Positions 11,133 to 23,099 of a stretch of DNA of 64,000 bases are shown piece after piece. How positions within the stretch are numbered: position 1 is the stretch's first letter; each line of letters opens with the position of its first letter. The position numbers were made by a program, and so were the translations under genes. Source of the DNA: Flaccisagitta enflata (Eukaryota > Chaetognatha > Sagittoidea > Aphragmophora); the NCBI GenBank assembly GCA_965153355.1, contig OZ231128.1, forward strand, positions 42,718,001-42,782,000, given 5' to 3'. A model generated the notes under the pieces. The model saw nothing but the letters and a program-made list of their open reading frames with translations, was not told the DNA's origin and ran no database searches.

Positions 11133-11262
11133 TAGGGATGTGGAAGCGATTGGCCGCTTCCGTTTTGGAGGATGGGATAGCTACTAGTATTTATACTACA
11201 AAATGGAAGCGGAAGAGGATGCTGTGGAAGCGGCACTAAAATCGACCGCTTCCACATCCCTA
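11133..11262. mobile_element. 130-bp hAT MITE with perfect 8-bp target duplication
   Basis: The terminal inverted repeats are TAGGGATGTGGAAGCG and CGCTTCCACATCCCTA. The 8-bp sequence CTTACGTC lies directly on both sides (11125-11132 and 11263-11270). The intact duplication points to a fairly recent insertion. The interior also folds back on itself with GGAAGCGG/CCGCTTCC. Confidence 0.85.
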
Positions 11263-12015
11263 CTTACGTCGAATAAAGCTAGGACAACCAGCATTCGAAA
11301 GATCTTTCACAGAGATTCCAAACGGTCATGGATTTTACTATGTTTTTCTCATTGGATCGATGTGAAACACTGACAAACAATTAGTTCCGTTTTTATTTGT
11401 GCTACTGTTAGTAGATAGCTTATTGCATTTCTCACTTTGAAGCTGATCTCCCTATGAGACTGATACACCATAATGCAAATATTGGTTAGTTCAGTGACTG
11501 TGTCTGAAAACACCAAAATATTTCATATACTTTGTATACTGCATTTACAGTAGTTAGTATTTCGTGTTGATGTTGCACCAACGAATGTATGATGGATCTG
11601 TTCGATTTCTATCATCAAGTTAAATTATCATGAACCACTCGACATATCTTTGACTCGATATTAGCTAACCTGCAAATCTATAGCCTAAAACAGCAAACGC
11701 AAATACTTCACTGCCGCGTATCTATTGGCAATTTGTCTGTGATCAAGACCCAAAAAAATGCTTATTTCAAATTTGATTACAGCTGTCTTCTAAATCTCTC
11801 TGTGTTAAATCACTGTTTGTGCGCTTATTATACCTCAGTCATTTATGTGCGTGGCGACCTTACTAAAGACCTAAGGAAGTTCAATGATTAGACAGAAACG
11901 TAAATAATGAATAATTTATTTGTTTGAAAGTTTCCGACTCATTCTTGACAAAATAGAAGTTACAAACGTTCTTTTAATTTTGTATTTTTTTTCACCACCT
12001 AATCTTCGTGTTAAG

Positions 12016-12141
12016 CGCATGCATTATCAAAAAACAACGGAAAAAAATAGTTCCACCCACACCAAGCTAGATGTTGGTGAAAGTGAGGAATTTTCGTTTG
12101 CAAGAGTCCAAGACTTCAGGTTCACATCGTATCATCGACGG
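12016..12141 (+). CDS. Possible internal exon, unknown gene
   Basis: A 42-codon open stretch lies between a TTTTTTTTCACC..TTAAG acceptor and a GG|GTAACT donor, phase 0 at both ends. The composition looks coding (for example KLDVGESEEFSFARVQDF). No partner exon was found, and an inverted-repeat element starts ten bases downstream. This is a weak candidate. Confidence 0.22.
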
Positions 12142-12150
12142 GTAACTTAT

Positions 12151-12950
12151 GGCAGTTTCTCCTATAAACCGGCCCGGCCAAAATCAAGCGCCTGATTGAG
12201 TTAACATTGAAAAAAATAACACAATTCAATGATAGTTGCATCTATCAGCTTGAAATTTTGGTTGCAGGCTCAGAATTTGATACTCTTTCAAGTTATGATG
12301 AAAAAATCACTTGAAGTCTTAAACTGTTTTCAATTATATAAATTTTTGTGAAAAACAGTGTGACATAGTGTGACAGGGTGTTAACTCGATAGGACACTTT
12401 CTTAAAAAATCAATATCTCTGGCTAGAAATGACATAAAGTTCTGAAATTTGGCATGTAACCTGGGTTATGTCTTTACTTGACAGAGGGGAAAAAAAATTA
12501 ACATCATACTTAGAAATAAGTTTTTTTATGTATTGTATATTACTATATCAAGATGAGATATTTAATCATTTTTAACAAATCAACTATGAATGAAATTTTT
12601 GCATAGTAAATGTCCATCAGTCACCATCAAATTTTTGATGCTTCTTTAGGGATACCAATGGTACAAAAATTATCTATTGTTGGAAAGGCTTGACAATTTT
12701 TTTATGTTTTTATCATAGTAGATATGAAGTGTGACAAAAGTTTGACAGGGAAAATAGGCTGTTTTGGCTCTACTTTAGGCCACCTAACCTATCAAAATCA
12801 TGAGTCTGAAGGATGTATGTTGAGCATTTTGTCTGAAGGGATGTCTAAGAACAGCTTTCATCATTGACAGAATGATTGGTGGAAGAAAACAGTGTATTTT
12901 TGCCGCCAAATCATGTTTTTCAGCCGGCCCACTTTATAGGAGAAATTGCC
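12151..12950. mobile_element. 800-bp inverted-repeat element
   Basis: The left end GGCAGTTTCTCCTATAAACC mirrors the right end ACTTTATAGGAGAAATTGCC, and the mirror extends into GGCCCGGCC/GGCCGGC. TTAT flanks both sides (12147-12150 and 12951-12954), a possible 4-base target duplication. No transposase frame is visible. The superfamily cannot be decided from this. Confidence 0.6.
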
Positions 12951-13934
12951 TTATAAAGATTTTCTACGGGAAACTTGCAGGAACCAACAATAAAAAAAGA
13001 AGGAAAAAAAAAAAGGAGCGGAAATAAAAGAAACAAAATGTAAAAAAAAGAATTTTCCCCGTCATACGATGATTGAACGAAAAAAAAACTTGTAAAAAAT
13101 CCATTCCAAGGCTTTAATATCAAGGCATTTTCCCAACGAAAAAGGTGATAAAATTCAAGGCAGAGAGCGGGCAAAGTACGCGCGACCTTTTGATTTAAAT
13201 GGATGACTTGCTCCCGTGAACGTATACTGAACACATAAAATGGATGCTTTAATATCGGTTTGTCCGAATATGTCCAACTGTTATACAGAAGAAGGGCATA
13301 GTCCACAACTGAACATGCAAATTATCTTACGGACATCAAAACTCACGAGCGATTTTTCTTGTTTTTTTTTTTTCTTTTCATTTGGTAATTTTTGTTCTCG
13401 CTACAGTTAGATAGGCGTCGCGACCGGCTTCTTCTTAGATTCAAGCTCCATATACACATTTACAGTAAAAGTTCATATATACGAGAGAGACACAGAGTGA
13501 GAATGGGAGAGAAAAGAAATAAAGAACAGAATCAATGAACGCAATTGGTGGCACGCTTGTTACACAATGTCAATACACATGGTTATACATCACGAAAGGA
13601 AAAGTGATGATGGGCAAGAAAGAAAAAGTAAAATCGAAAACAAAAGGACACATCTGCACGTAGAGTCGGTCACGATTTTTGTTTGCCAAATTATTATTAA
13701 TAAAACTACTCGTTAGGACTAGAAAAAGGTAGAGAATTATAAACTCGCCGTTAAAAAATCGATGAAACCTTAAATTCGAGAAACGTGACAAATCCAAGTA
13801 ATCGCAAACAAGCTTTCGATTTTTACAGACACAATAATTAGTTTTCTTTGAATATTTTTTTATATTCGTGGACGCTGCCAATAAAGGAGGTTAGAATCTC
13901 CGTGACGCGATAGTTTTTGTTAAAAACTAAGCAA

Positions 13935-14123
13935 TTAATCCAGCTTGTTTTGGTATTCATCTTCGTCATTGTCGTCATAGCGCCGTTGTTGGTAGCGCTG
14001 GTAACGCTGTTGCTGCTCCTCCTCCTCCTCCTCCTCTCTCTCATCGGCATCGTCGTCATATTCGGTCTGATAACGATAATTTCCTCCGTAGGAATACGAA
14101 TAAGCGTTTGAGTCATCCTCATC
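13935..14123 (-). CDS. Exon 18, C-terminal acidic Tyr/Gln-rich tail
   Basis: After a TTGCATTTGCAG acceptor the exon gives 62 residues and TAA (13935-13937). It is full of Asp/Glu, Tyr and Gln (for example EEEEEEEQQQRYQRYQQRRY), with an Asn/Tyr/Ser-rich start. Phase 0 fits exon 17. The tail is probably disordered and highly charged. Confidence 0.8.
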   Translation of the reverse strand, partial: DEDDSNAYSYSYGGNYRYQTEYDDDADEREEEEEEEQQQRYQRYQQRRYDDNDEDEYQNKLD

Positions 14124-14670
14124 CTGCAAATGCAATGTGAGTGGCTTTACAACTTTCAGAACAAAAAATTAGAAGCCGGTCTCATTGAACTAATTTTTCA
14201 TGCCTCAACGATTGCTTCACGTTCAATCTACACAAAATATCCTTCAGGCTCGTGCATTAAACCATGGTCAAATATGACTGAGACTAAAAGTTGTTCACAC
14301 TCTAGAAACTTTTTAGGTAAAGCATTCTTGGAAAAATGCCATTAATCCAGACGCTTCGGAGCGTGCGTTAGACCAATGATGCTCAGATTTATAAGCAAAA
14401 TAGAAGCATGCAACGTGCATTTATCATTCGAATTTAAATATGAGAGTGACTGTAATCGGTACCTGATGTTTCTATTGATCTTCCTATTCCTATCACCGAA
14501 ATAGAATTGAAGAAATACCCTTAATTTCAATTAAATTGAATTGACAAGGCCCTCGGTCCGCAAGCCTCAATGTAATGACTTAATCCGATAGTATCTAGCT
14601 CATACATACGGATATACCTGAGAAAAAGCATCAACTTTGGATTGCGGACGCGCTAAAACAAATAAAGCTA

Positions 14671-15262
14671 CAGTACTTTCCGAGCAAACCCGGCTAAAAC
14701 TGGAGGATTAATTTTTGTTACTTTAATTTCATTTCCCAAACTAAATTTTTTGTATCTAACTTAATTAAAAAATACTTAATTCCTTGAATATATTTGGCTG
14801 TGAAAAAAAATAACTCGTGAAATCAAAGTGCATGAAGACATCAGAATTGAGTGTTCTAACCCAGACCATTGGATTCGGCAGAAAATTTTACCTATCCTAG
14901 ACTACAAGAACAGCTCAGTCAGACAACTATTTAAGATTTTATGGTCATTTAAAGTTTTTAAGGACAATTGTCCTAAATTATTTTGAGACAATTGTCCTTA
15001 AAAACTTGAAATGGCTATAAATCTGAAATAATTGTCTGACTTGCTGTTTGAGTGATAGATAAATTTTCTGCTTAATCCAATGGTCTGGGTTACACTCAAT
15101 TCTGATGTCTTCATGCATTTTGATTTCATGAGTTATTTTTGACAATATGTTCAATTAAATATCTTTAATTAAGTTAGATACAAAAAATTAAGTTTAGGAA
15201 ATGAAATTAAAGTAACAAAAATTAATCCTCCAGTTTTAGCCGGGTTTGCTCGGAAGGTACTG
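14671..15262. mobile_element. 592-bp foldback MITE with TA target site
   Basis: The ends are CAGTACTTTCCGAGC and GCTCGGAAGGTACTG, flanked by TA on both sides (14669-14670 and 15263-15264). The inverted arms run for most of the element: CCCGGCTAAAACTGGAGG mirrors CCTCCAGTTTTAGCCGGG, and the arms continue to a centre near 14965 (AAGGACAATTGTCC). A nearly full palindrome with TA duplication indicates a Tc1/mariner-type non-autonomous element. It sits in the intron between exons 17 and 18. Confidence 0.8.
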
Positions 15263-15562
15263 TACTAACCCCTGGTTGACCCCATCTGTAAAAGCTGTTT
15301 ACAACGAGCCTACTCAGAGGTCAGTATTTCAATTTGTTTCGGCGCAGCACCTTGCCGAAGCTGAGGCTTCTTTTTCTTTTTCAGCTAGATAGTAATGGTG
15401 GATTGTCATTTTCGATTTCTCTTCACAGTGAGGAGTTTTTTTTTTGTCATCAAAACATCTTAAGAACCATCCACTTTGTCGGTACAATTAATTCAACGAA
15501 TTTATTGAAACTTCCGAGTTAGACAAATGTTGTGTCTTATAATTCTTATTTCTAGTTCTCAC

Positions 15563-15651
15563 CTCCTGTTGCATGACGTCATCGTGTTCGTAATCAGCGC
15601 CATTGGCATAGTTTTCTTCCTCTGGCGAAGCTTGAGATGACATCCGGCGTT
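15563..15651 (-). CDS. Exon 17, Glu/Asp-rich linker
   Basis: The acceptor is GTGTGTCAG at 15652-15653 and the donor GTGAGA follows 15563. The exon takes the leftover G of exon 16 to make Glu and encodes 29 more residues, including ASPEEENYANGADYEHDD. It ends in phase 0. Confidence 0.8.
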
Positions 15652-15752
15652 CTGACACACAGATTAGGATTCAAAAATTAAAGAGTAAAGCCTTGCCACA
15701 TCAAAGCTCCAGCCTGTCCACATCAGAGCTCCAGCACACCCGCCCTACTGAC

Positions 15753-16057
15753 CCTGTCCATCCGCCAGCGACAACTTATTGGCCGCGTTTCCGACCTTGT
15801 TTACACACATGAGCTTCAAGTCATTTTTCAACTGTGTACCTTCAACCATGCCGTCGACTTCCGCCTGAATGATCATCATTTGCTTCGCCTCTTCTTCGGT
15901 GATCTCGCCGGCTTGGATCAGGCGTTCGGTGGAGCCGGAAATGGCGTAACGTTCCGTCTGACGCGCCAGCTCGGAATAATTGCCCTTCACTTGGAACAAC
16001 TGATGGTAATGAGCCTTGCACAACAACACATCGCCGTAGGTCGCAAAGTTGCTGGTA
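15753..16057 (-). CDS. Exon 16, second half of LIM domain plus linker
   Basis: The acceptor CTTACATAG precedes 16057 and the donor GTCAGT follows 15753. The first base completes a Thr codon with exon 15. The exon supplies the last zinc ligands (LLCKAH) and the post-LIM sequence HQLFQVKGNYSE. Some 80 further residues contain ERLIQAGEITEEEAKQMM, which looks helical. The KGNYxE sequence just after the LIM domain is shared with EPLIN/LIMA1 and XIRP2 as far as I recall. Confidence 0.88.
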
Positions 16058-16756
16058 CTATGTAAGGGAATGGGGATGGGGGAGGGGTTAGGATTGAGTA
16101 TGTTTTTGATAGAAAGGTAGGCAGATAGATACAGCAGATAACGTGAACATATCGTTACTAAAGAGGCGTTCAAAGGGAGCATGCATCACTCAAACATATT
16201 CAGAAAGTTACAATCAAATTTTTCGGGATGATGTTTAAGTTCATCATTTTGCTTGTTCATCAATCTTTACTTAAAACTCCGCAACATTGAAAACGTCTTC
16301 ATTTTCCATAGATAGATAAATGATTAGATAAATTGGTGGCTTAATAGGTAATCGCATTCTATCGTGTGAGAAAAAGATAGACAGCCAAGCCTGAGCAGAC
16401 AGACAAATAAACATACCTTCATACAACAAATGTGGTGGACGCAGAAATGAACCAATCAGAAACCGCAACTACTTTCAATAGCCTCATATAAATTTGAGGG
16501 AAACCGAGATTATGAGCTACAGGTTAAAATTTCGGTGGAATCTCGGAACAATGAACTGATCATGGTCAGGGACAGTGCAATAGGAAAGGTACTTGATAGA
16601 AATATGGAAGGGCATCCCTCCGTCGGTTCAGCGGCAATCATCTAGAATCCGGGATTGAGATTTTCAAAGGCGAAGACTTGGTTTCTGTAGGACTCGGGCG
16701 AGCACGACGAAGGTTATTGACGTTCTTTTTACGCTGTTTGACGACGTTCTTTTATG

Positions 16757-17125
16757 TTTAGGGTTAGAGGTGGGGTTAGGGTTAGAGATGGGGTTAGGGT
16801 TAGGGGTGGGGTTAGGGTTAGTAGTGGGGTTAGGGTTAGTAGTGGGGTTAGTGTAAGGGGTTAGGGTTAGGGGTGGGGTTAGGATTAGGGTTAGTAACGG
16901 GGTTAGGGTGACTAGTGGGGTTAGTGTTAGGGGTTAGGGTTAGGAGTGGGGATAGGGTTAGGGTTAGTAGTGGGGTTAGGGTTAGGGGTGAGGTTAGGGT
17001 TAGGGGTGAGGTTAGGGTTAGGGGTAGGTTTAGGGTTAGGGGTGCGGTTAGGGTTAGGGCTAGGGTTAAGGGTGGGGTTAAGGTTAGGGGTGGTGTTAGG
17101 GTTAGGGGTGGCGTTAGAGTTAGTT
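16757..17125. repeat. GGGTTAGGGTTAG telomere-like minisatellite
   Basis: About 370 bases of degenerate 12-20-bp units mixing GGGTTA with GGTGGGG or GTAGTGGGG. It is an interstitial array inside the intron between exons 15 and 16, not a chromosome end. Confidence 0.85.
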
Positions 17126-17279
17126 GTTTTAGATCATGGCAGATGTCAATTTCAATGGAGCTTTTTCATTATGCGTCTTTAATAAAAACAGTTTTTCTCA
17201 ATCCCGGATACTAGATGATAGCCGTTCAGCTTGAATCTCATTCATTCATTCATATCTTTTTTCATTCAATCATTCTTAC

Positions 17280-17422
17280 GTGAGTTTCAGTCCGCATTTG
17301 AGGCAACGGAAGCATTGTTCGTGAATAATGAACTTTCCGAGATCGAGACGATCGTTGCGGTAAACAGGCTCTTGACAAATGGCGCAATATTCCTGGCGAG
17401 ATTTGGTTTTGACTCCCACGTT
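17280..17422 (-). CDS. Exon 15, first half of LIM domain
   Basis: The exon encodes 47 residues plus two bases. It carries the first six zinc ligands: CAIC, then 17 residues, HEQC, FRC, LKC. Joined to exon 16 the spacing is CX2C-X17-HX2C-X2C-X2C-X17-CX2H, a textbook LIM double zinc finger used for protein-protein contact. The acceptor is TACGAG directly after a long CT run (sense strand), so the microsatellite serves as the polypyrimidine tract. The donor is GTAAGA. Confidence 0.9.
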
Positions 17423-17425
17423 CTC

Positions 17426-17474
<49 letters not shown>

Positions 17475-17500
17475 AAGAGAGAGAAGTAGAAAGACGGACA
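17423..17500. repeat. (GA)n microsatellite at a splice acceptor
   Basis: GA run on the plus strand, CT in the sense of the LIM gene, directly against the acceptor of exon 15. Confidence 0.9.
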
Positions 17501-17839
17501 AAGGAGCAATAAAGAGAGAAAGAAAAATATCAAATTACATTGACGGCTTTTAACACTTATGAAAATCTAATTTTTTTGGCAAAACTTGATCACGCTCCGA
17601 ACAAGAATCAGATCATGCCAGTTCATTTATCATTTCAACTGACAAAACGAGCCAAATTTGCTAAAAACATGAAGACAAACTTTGCAAGCGTCTTGTGTCT
17701 GTAATACGACCTATAAACAAGGAGAAATAGTTGCGATAAGACGGCTATGAATTTGGGGAAAGATGATGAGTGACTAGTATTTCAGGCTGGACTAGTGATA
17801 GGGTAAGACATACTGAGGTGGGGATGGGACGCGACGGCA

Positions 17840-18200
17840 ATCATTTTGGGCCGCGGCCCAAAGAGGCCGATTATCCTTTCTCACATGGAGAATTTTCTCC
17901 TCTCTCCCTCCTCCATCTCCATTCTCTTCTTCCCTAGATAGAATTGAGCTCAAATCCTAGAATCGCCTAGTTGAGGCCTAGATCCCAGTGATAGTGATAG
18001 TGATATCATCAAGGAAATTCCGGGCCAGAGGCCCAAACCCCTTACCGTCCAAATTTCACCACTAAGGCTTTTATTCTACTCTTGCAGCACACTACCCAAC
18101 CTCTGGGCTCAAATCCCAACCGATAGGCATAGGCCCCCAATCCTATTGGGGTCGCTACTTTCCTCGCTTATACAACTCAAGAAATTCAGAAAGGCAATAG
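17840..18200. mobile_element. F2 foldback element, degenerate
   Basis: The left part TTGGGCCGCGGCCCAAAGAG and GGAGAATTTTCTCC resemble F2 arms. CTCAAATCC/AGGCCTAGATCCCAG units follow. The right arm is poorly preserved. Confidence 0.4.
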
Positions 18201-18231
18201 GATCCACTAACCATCTGCGACTGTGCAGGAT

Positions 18232-18345
18232 TGAGAGGGGTGGGGGGTGGGGGGGGGGTGAAAACTTGGATGAAGAGGGGTGGGGGGTGGGGGGGGGTGA
18301 AAACTTGGATGAAGAGGGGTGGGGGATGGGTGAAAACTGGGATGG
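18232..18345. repeat. G-rich tandem repeat, about 44-bp unit
   Basis: Nearly three copies of a unit GAGGGGTGGGGGG...GTGAAAACTTGGAT. Long G runs could form G-quadruplexes on the plus strand. Confidence 0.8.
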
Positions 18346-18922
18346 AGTTGGGATTTTTTTATGATCGTTTTCGCTCCCATTGCGAAAAGAGAGCCAAACG
18401 TTTAAAAAGAAAAAAAAGAAAAAAACGCTCACTGAGGAATGATATTGATACAATCAATGGATCTACGCAGACTACTTAAAAAAAGAAACTTGAGTGGTCG
18501 GGGGCGTCTCAACTTGAGACTCAAGCTCGACGAGGAGAAAAAAAATTAACGTGCAGAAAACAAAGAGTTGACATTCATAGAATATCGTTACACGGCAGGT
18601 CAATTAACCTCACCATTTAGATGGTCAGGGAGGCGAATTCTCTCCATCTTTTGCTTCTTTCTCATAAGGTTTATCGATAAATGAATGTAGATAATCTCTT
18701 CCTTTTACCATTTATTTTCATCAAAACAATGTCTAGGCGTATGATTCCCTATTCTTATCTCATTTCCTGTCTACTTTTACTAGTGTTTGTTCATTATTCA
18801 TGTTCCAGTCGCGGTTTTCTTTGAAGGTACATTATTCAAATCACAGAAACAAGATTTTTTTTAATAGGTAGACACAAAAAAAAATATATATATATTCCTT
18901 TGACAATGATTTGGTTCTTATG

Positions 18923-18958
18923 CTAATCTTCCTCTTCGTCGCTTGTGTAGCCGTAAAA
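18923..18958 (-). CDS. Candidate alternative terminal exon, acidic tail without LIM
   Basis: After a CCCCTTTCAG acceptor the sense strand reads FYGYTSDEEED and TAG. Exon 14 ends in phase 0 and this acceptor accepts phase 0, so splicing here would end the protein before the LIM domain with a short acidic tail. An AATAAA in sense lies at about 18711-18716. The open stretch is short, so the call rests on phase and splice-site fit. Confidence 0.45.
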   Translation of the reverse strand, partial: FYGYTSDEEED

Positions 18959-19905
18959 CTGAAAGGGGATTGAATTGGTGTGTGAAGGAAGAAAACAAAT
19001 TTATTGACTTGCCATTCTTATTCTTTTTTGCTTTCTCTTTTGCCCTTACTCGACATTTTTTTTCCGTCGGTAATTTTATCTTTTTTTTCTTTATGATAAT
19101 CAGATAAAATTACACATAATCATTTTTGAAAAAGAATATCAAATACGGCTTGGGTGGCCATTGAAGGTATTCCACACGCAAAACAAGTCCTTTGAAATGA
19201 ATCAAAATTATTGGGAGCGAGTATGGCATGATCGATTATGAAAAGTAGTACTAATTTGGCATTTTCTTTTTTATGTTGGACCTGATCTTTTAATAAGTAT
19301 TGGTGGTAGATGAGAGTTTCGTCCATGAACACGTTTGCTGCCTATAACTACCCATTTCTCATTGAAAATATATTTGTATATGTTTATTTCATAATTATAT
19401 GATTTTAAAAACATCGCTGTGATCGCAAGAAAATAGCTAATTAGCAGAACGGAACCAGAGATACTTAAGTTTTAAAATAAACCCATAGCTATATAATTTA
19501 TTTCGTACTTAAATTGAAAAAATAACAATTTTCGAATAAAAAATAATATTAATTATTAAATATTATGCCTATACAATTGGAAAGAATGAAAAATTGCCTC
19601 CTGAGTTCGATAGATGAATATATATAGTTTCTCTGTACCAAATTTGAGCCTTTTCGCATTTGAAAAAAATATTACTATTAGTAGACAAAAAGTTAAAATT
19701 TCCATTTAGCCAACTTCCAATGCTGGCTTATTGAAGCTGAATGAGAAATACATTCATTTGGCATTTATCTACAATATACTGAAAGCTCAGCCTAGTACTC
19801 CCTGTCGCTTAGCGTCGCCAGCGGTTAGAAGGTGACAGTATCTTTTAATTAGTCAGTAAAAACGGAAAGTAGAATAAGCGTGAGAGAAAATCGATTGATA
19901 ATAAT

Positions 19906-20128
<223 letters not shown>

Positions 20129-20339
20129 TGCTGGAACCAAAGCTCGTCAACCGCAGGCTTTGGAGAGAGATTCGGGTATATGAATCACTGGCTTAAAATT
20201 ATGATTTTGCAATTCGACTAGTCAGTAGTTCCATACATTACATGTTTTTTTTTAACTTGTCATTTTCCTCTATGACATTCACATCTAGTATCTCTCAACT
20301 TGCCTGCCTACCTTTTCATCTGTATCTTTCTATCTGTAT

Positions 20340-20445
20340 ATCTGTCTGTGTCTGTCTGTCAGTCTGTCTCTGTCTGTCAGTCTGTCAGTCTGTCTCTGTC
20401 TGTTAGTCTGTCAGTCTGTCTCTCTGCCTGTCTGTCAGTCTGTCA

Positions 20446-20523
<78 letters not shown>

Positions 20524-20645
20524 CTTCGTCTTATCCTCCTTCTCATCCAGTCTTCTTCTTCTTCTTCTTCTTCTTCTTCTTCTTCTTCTTCTTCTTCTTC
20601 TTCTTCTTCTTCTTCTTCTTCTTCTTCTTCTTCTTCTTCTTTTTC
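20340..20645. repeat. (CTGT)n, (CT)n and (TTC)n cluster
   Basis: Tetranucleotide CTGT/CAGT units, a pure CT run (about 20447-20520), then about 95 bases of TTC. Confidence 0.95.
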
Positions 20646-21548
20646 TTTTTCCTCTTCTTCCGTTATTCGTTGTCAGTTGGTTTCGCAATCGATGCAACAT
20701 ATGACATCGAGCCAAAGCTTCATAGAGAGAATCAACGCAGTCAAACTGATGAAAAAAATGGCGGCAAAATTTCTGAGGGTAGTTATGATGATAACGAGTG
20801 TGATTTTAAGTCTCGGTTTTGTCAAAAATATACCATTGTCACTATTTCTACTCAATTTTCGATGAGGAATTCAAAAATCACTGTCTCGAGAGCCTCAGAC
20901 AACGTTTACAGGATCTTTTGAGAAAACTTACTTTTAACCCATATCTGTTCAACAGTTGTAAATTCTCTCTGGCACTTTTTCACACAAAAAAACAAAACAA
21001 ATACCTTAAAGTTAAAAACATATAATACAATATCCTATATTTAAGTTACCTTGTGTTTATTCGTTAAAGATAGTGAGTGCACACTCCACGGCAAATCGTA
21101 TGGTTAATGAATATCACAGCAAACAGCAACGGAGGAGGAGGAGAAGGAGGAAGAGGAGGAGGAACGGCGGTAGAAAGCGTGGCGATGAAGTAAGGAGTTG
21201 ATAAACTCAATCTTGTGGATTCTTTCGCAAAAAAAAATGGCAAAAGTTGGACCTGACTTTCTCCTTTTCCCTCTTCTCTTCCTGCCTCTCCATCTCCTCC
21301 TCCTCCTCATTTACAGTCTCCTCCTCCTTTCTCATTACTTCCACCGCCTTCGCTGTCTTCTTCCACCATCCAATTTTAATAATATTTCAAAAGCGCACTT
21401 ATCCTTTCTCTCCCTTTTATTTAATGATTTCATTTGACGATTGACCAACAGTGTGAGATGTGCGTTTTCGATTTACTCCAAAGGCTAAGTCATGTTGTAA
21501 GTACAAAACGAAAGACGATGAGAGTAATATTGTCGATCATATTAAAGT

Positions 21549-21576
21549 TGATGATGATGATGATGATGATAATGAC

Positions 21577-21621
<45 letters not shown>

Positions 21622-21632
21622 AATGATGATGA
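21549..21632. repeat. (GAT)n microsatellite
   Basis: GAT trinucleotide repeats with a few AAT interruptions. Confidence 0.95.
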
Positions 21633-22307
21633 TAACAAATTTCATTTAGTTGCGGCACATCGAAGTATAAATGATGAAGTTGGAATTGTCATAATTTTAT
21701 ACAAAAAAGTTTTGGAATTGATGTGGTTTTGTTTTTGTCGGTGGGAATGTCGAAGATGTCGTTGTGGCAGGGAATGAGGGTGCTCATCGGAATCGCGGAA
21801 GTATGTTGGTGTACGTGAAGTGGGGTAACTGTCGTGGTGGCGGGGGTTGGGGTCGGTCGTTGGTTTAGTGGGGATCATTCCTCGGCGACGGATATTTTTC
21901 TTTCTTGCGATGATGATAATAAAAGTTCCATGGATTCCTCATCACTTCCCTCCTCGTCCTGAGAGCATGTAGTATCATATATTTGGCATATTATGAATCT
22001 CATCTGCATAATATGTCAGTGTGGTGATGATAACACAGTCATTTCTGTGTGTGAGAGGGAGAGAGAGAGACTTCCTTGAAATTCGCATAATTCACTTACA
22101 GCCGGTTCTGTAAAACATATGAATTGCACGAGATAACAAGGGCGATGTGGTTTTAGTGTGGTTTTTTTCCTTGTACATGGAAACGTTAATCACGGCAATA
22201 CAACAGTCGACAAAAGCACGGCAAACGGCATAGTGGTTTTTTAATAAATAACCATGAGATTGCGACCACAATTGGCCAGATTTTTTCTAAGCATGTATAA
22301 AACTTAC

Positions 22308-22408
22308 CACAAACTTTTTGGGCGCTGGAAGTCTCTGAGAGGAGGTTTTGACAGACTGAGCCTCATCTGCGGCTTGTTGAGCACGCATTGCCATCGTTTT
22401 AGCCAAAC
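22308..22408 (-). CDS. Exon 14, end of last repeat and linker to LIM
   Basis: Exon 13 leaves AAA G, which joins GT here to read K-GLAKTM, matching the TRGLA-xx-M segment of the other repeats. The exon then reads MRAQQAADEAQSVKTSS and ends PAPKKFV in phase 0 at a GTAAGT donor. From here splicing can go to the LIM exon (17422) or to the short terminal exon (18958). Confidence 0.8.
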
Positions 22409-22611
22409 CTTAGAAATAGAATGGAAAAAAAAAATGAAGAGGAAAGGGATAAATAAAAACAATAAATCGGTGTCACGACAGATTTTGCTATTTTATTCAG
22501 TGAGCAAAATAAAAAGAAAAACATAACATAACGCCAATACCAACTACAACAGCTTAACTGAAACAACATCGTCATTTACTACATCAGAAGCAACAACCAA
22601 AATAACAACAA

Positions 22612-22643
22612 CCACAACCACAACCACAACCACAACCACAACC

Positions 22644-22734
<91 letters not shown>

Positions 22735-22735
22735 C
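22612..22735. repeat. (CAA)n microsatellite
   Basis: CAA repeats, preceded by CAACCA units, lying just inside the intron downstream (in sense) of exon 13. Confidence 0.95.
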
Positions 22736-22753
22736 GTTAAATGTCGAATTTAC

Positions 22754-22846
22754 CTTTAGTTTGGATGACCTCGTGAATTTCTTGGCCACTGCGAATGTCA
22801 GCAGAGCTTTCGTCGGGCGCGTTTTCAAATACATCTTGGATTGCTC
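22754..22846 (-). CDS. Exon 13, repeat 7 core
   Basis: The acceptor is TACATTTAG and the donor GTAAAT. The joined frame gives AIQDVFENAPDESSADIRSG followed by EIHEVIQTK. It completes a codon with the G left from exon 12 and leaves G for exon 14. It is the clearest copy of the FEN-x-P-x-ESSAD core. Confidence 0.85.
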
Positions 22847-22937
22847 CTAAATGTACAAAAAAATAGAAGCTATGGATAGTCAGGATAGAAAAATAAACAA
22901 TTACGTGCAACACCCAACAACGGACACAAATCAAAAT

Positions 22938-22994
22938 TTAAACACATACACACACATACACACACACGCACACACACACACACACAGACACACA

Positions 22995-23080
<86 letters not shown>

Positions 23081-23086
23081 AACAAC
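22938..23086. repeat. (CA)n microsatellite
   Basis: CA repeats with some CG and GA interruptions; TG in the sense of the LIM gene, just after the donor of exon 12. Confidence 0.95.
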
Positions 23087-23099
23087 CACACCAACAAAC

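Noticed and set aside
16757-17125. Chromosome end or telomere
   Set aside because: The array is degenerate, interstitial and lies inside an intron of a gene that continues on both sides.
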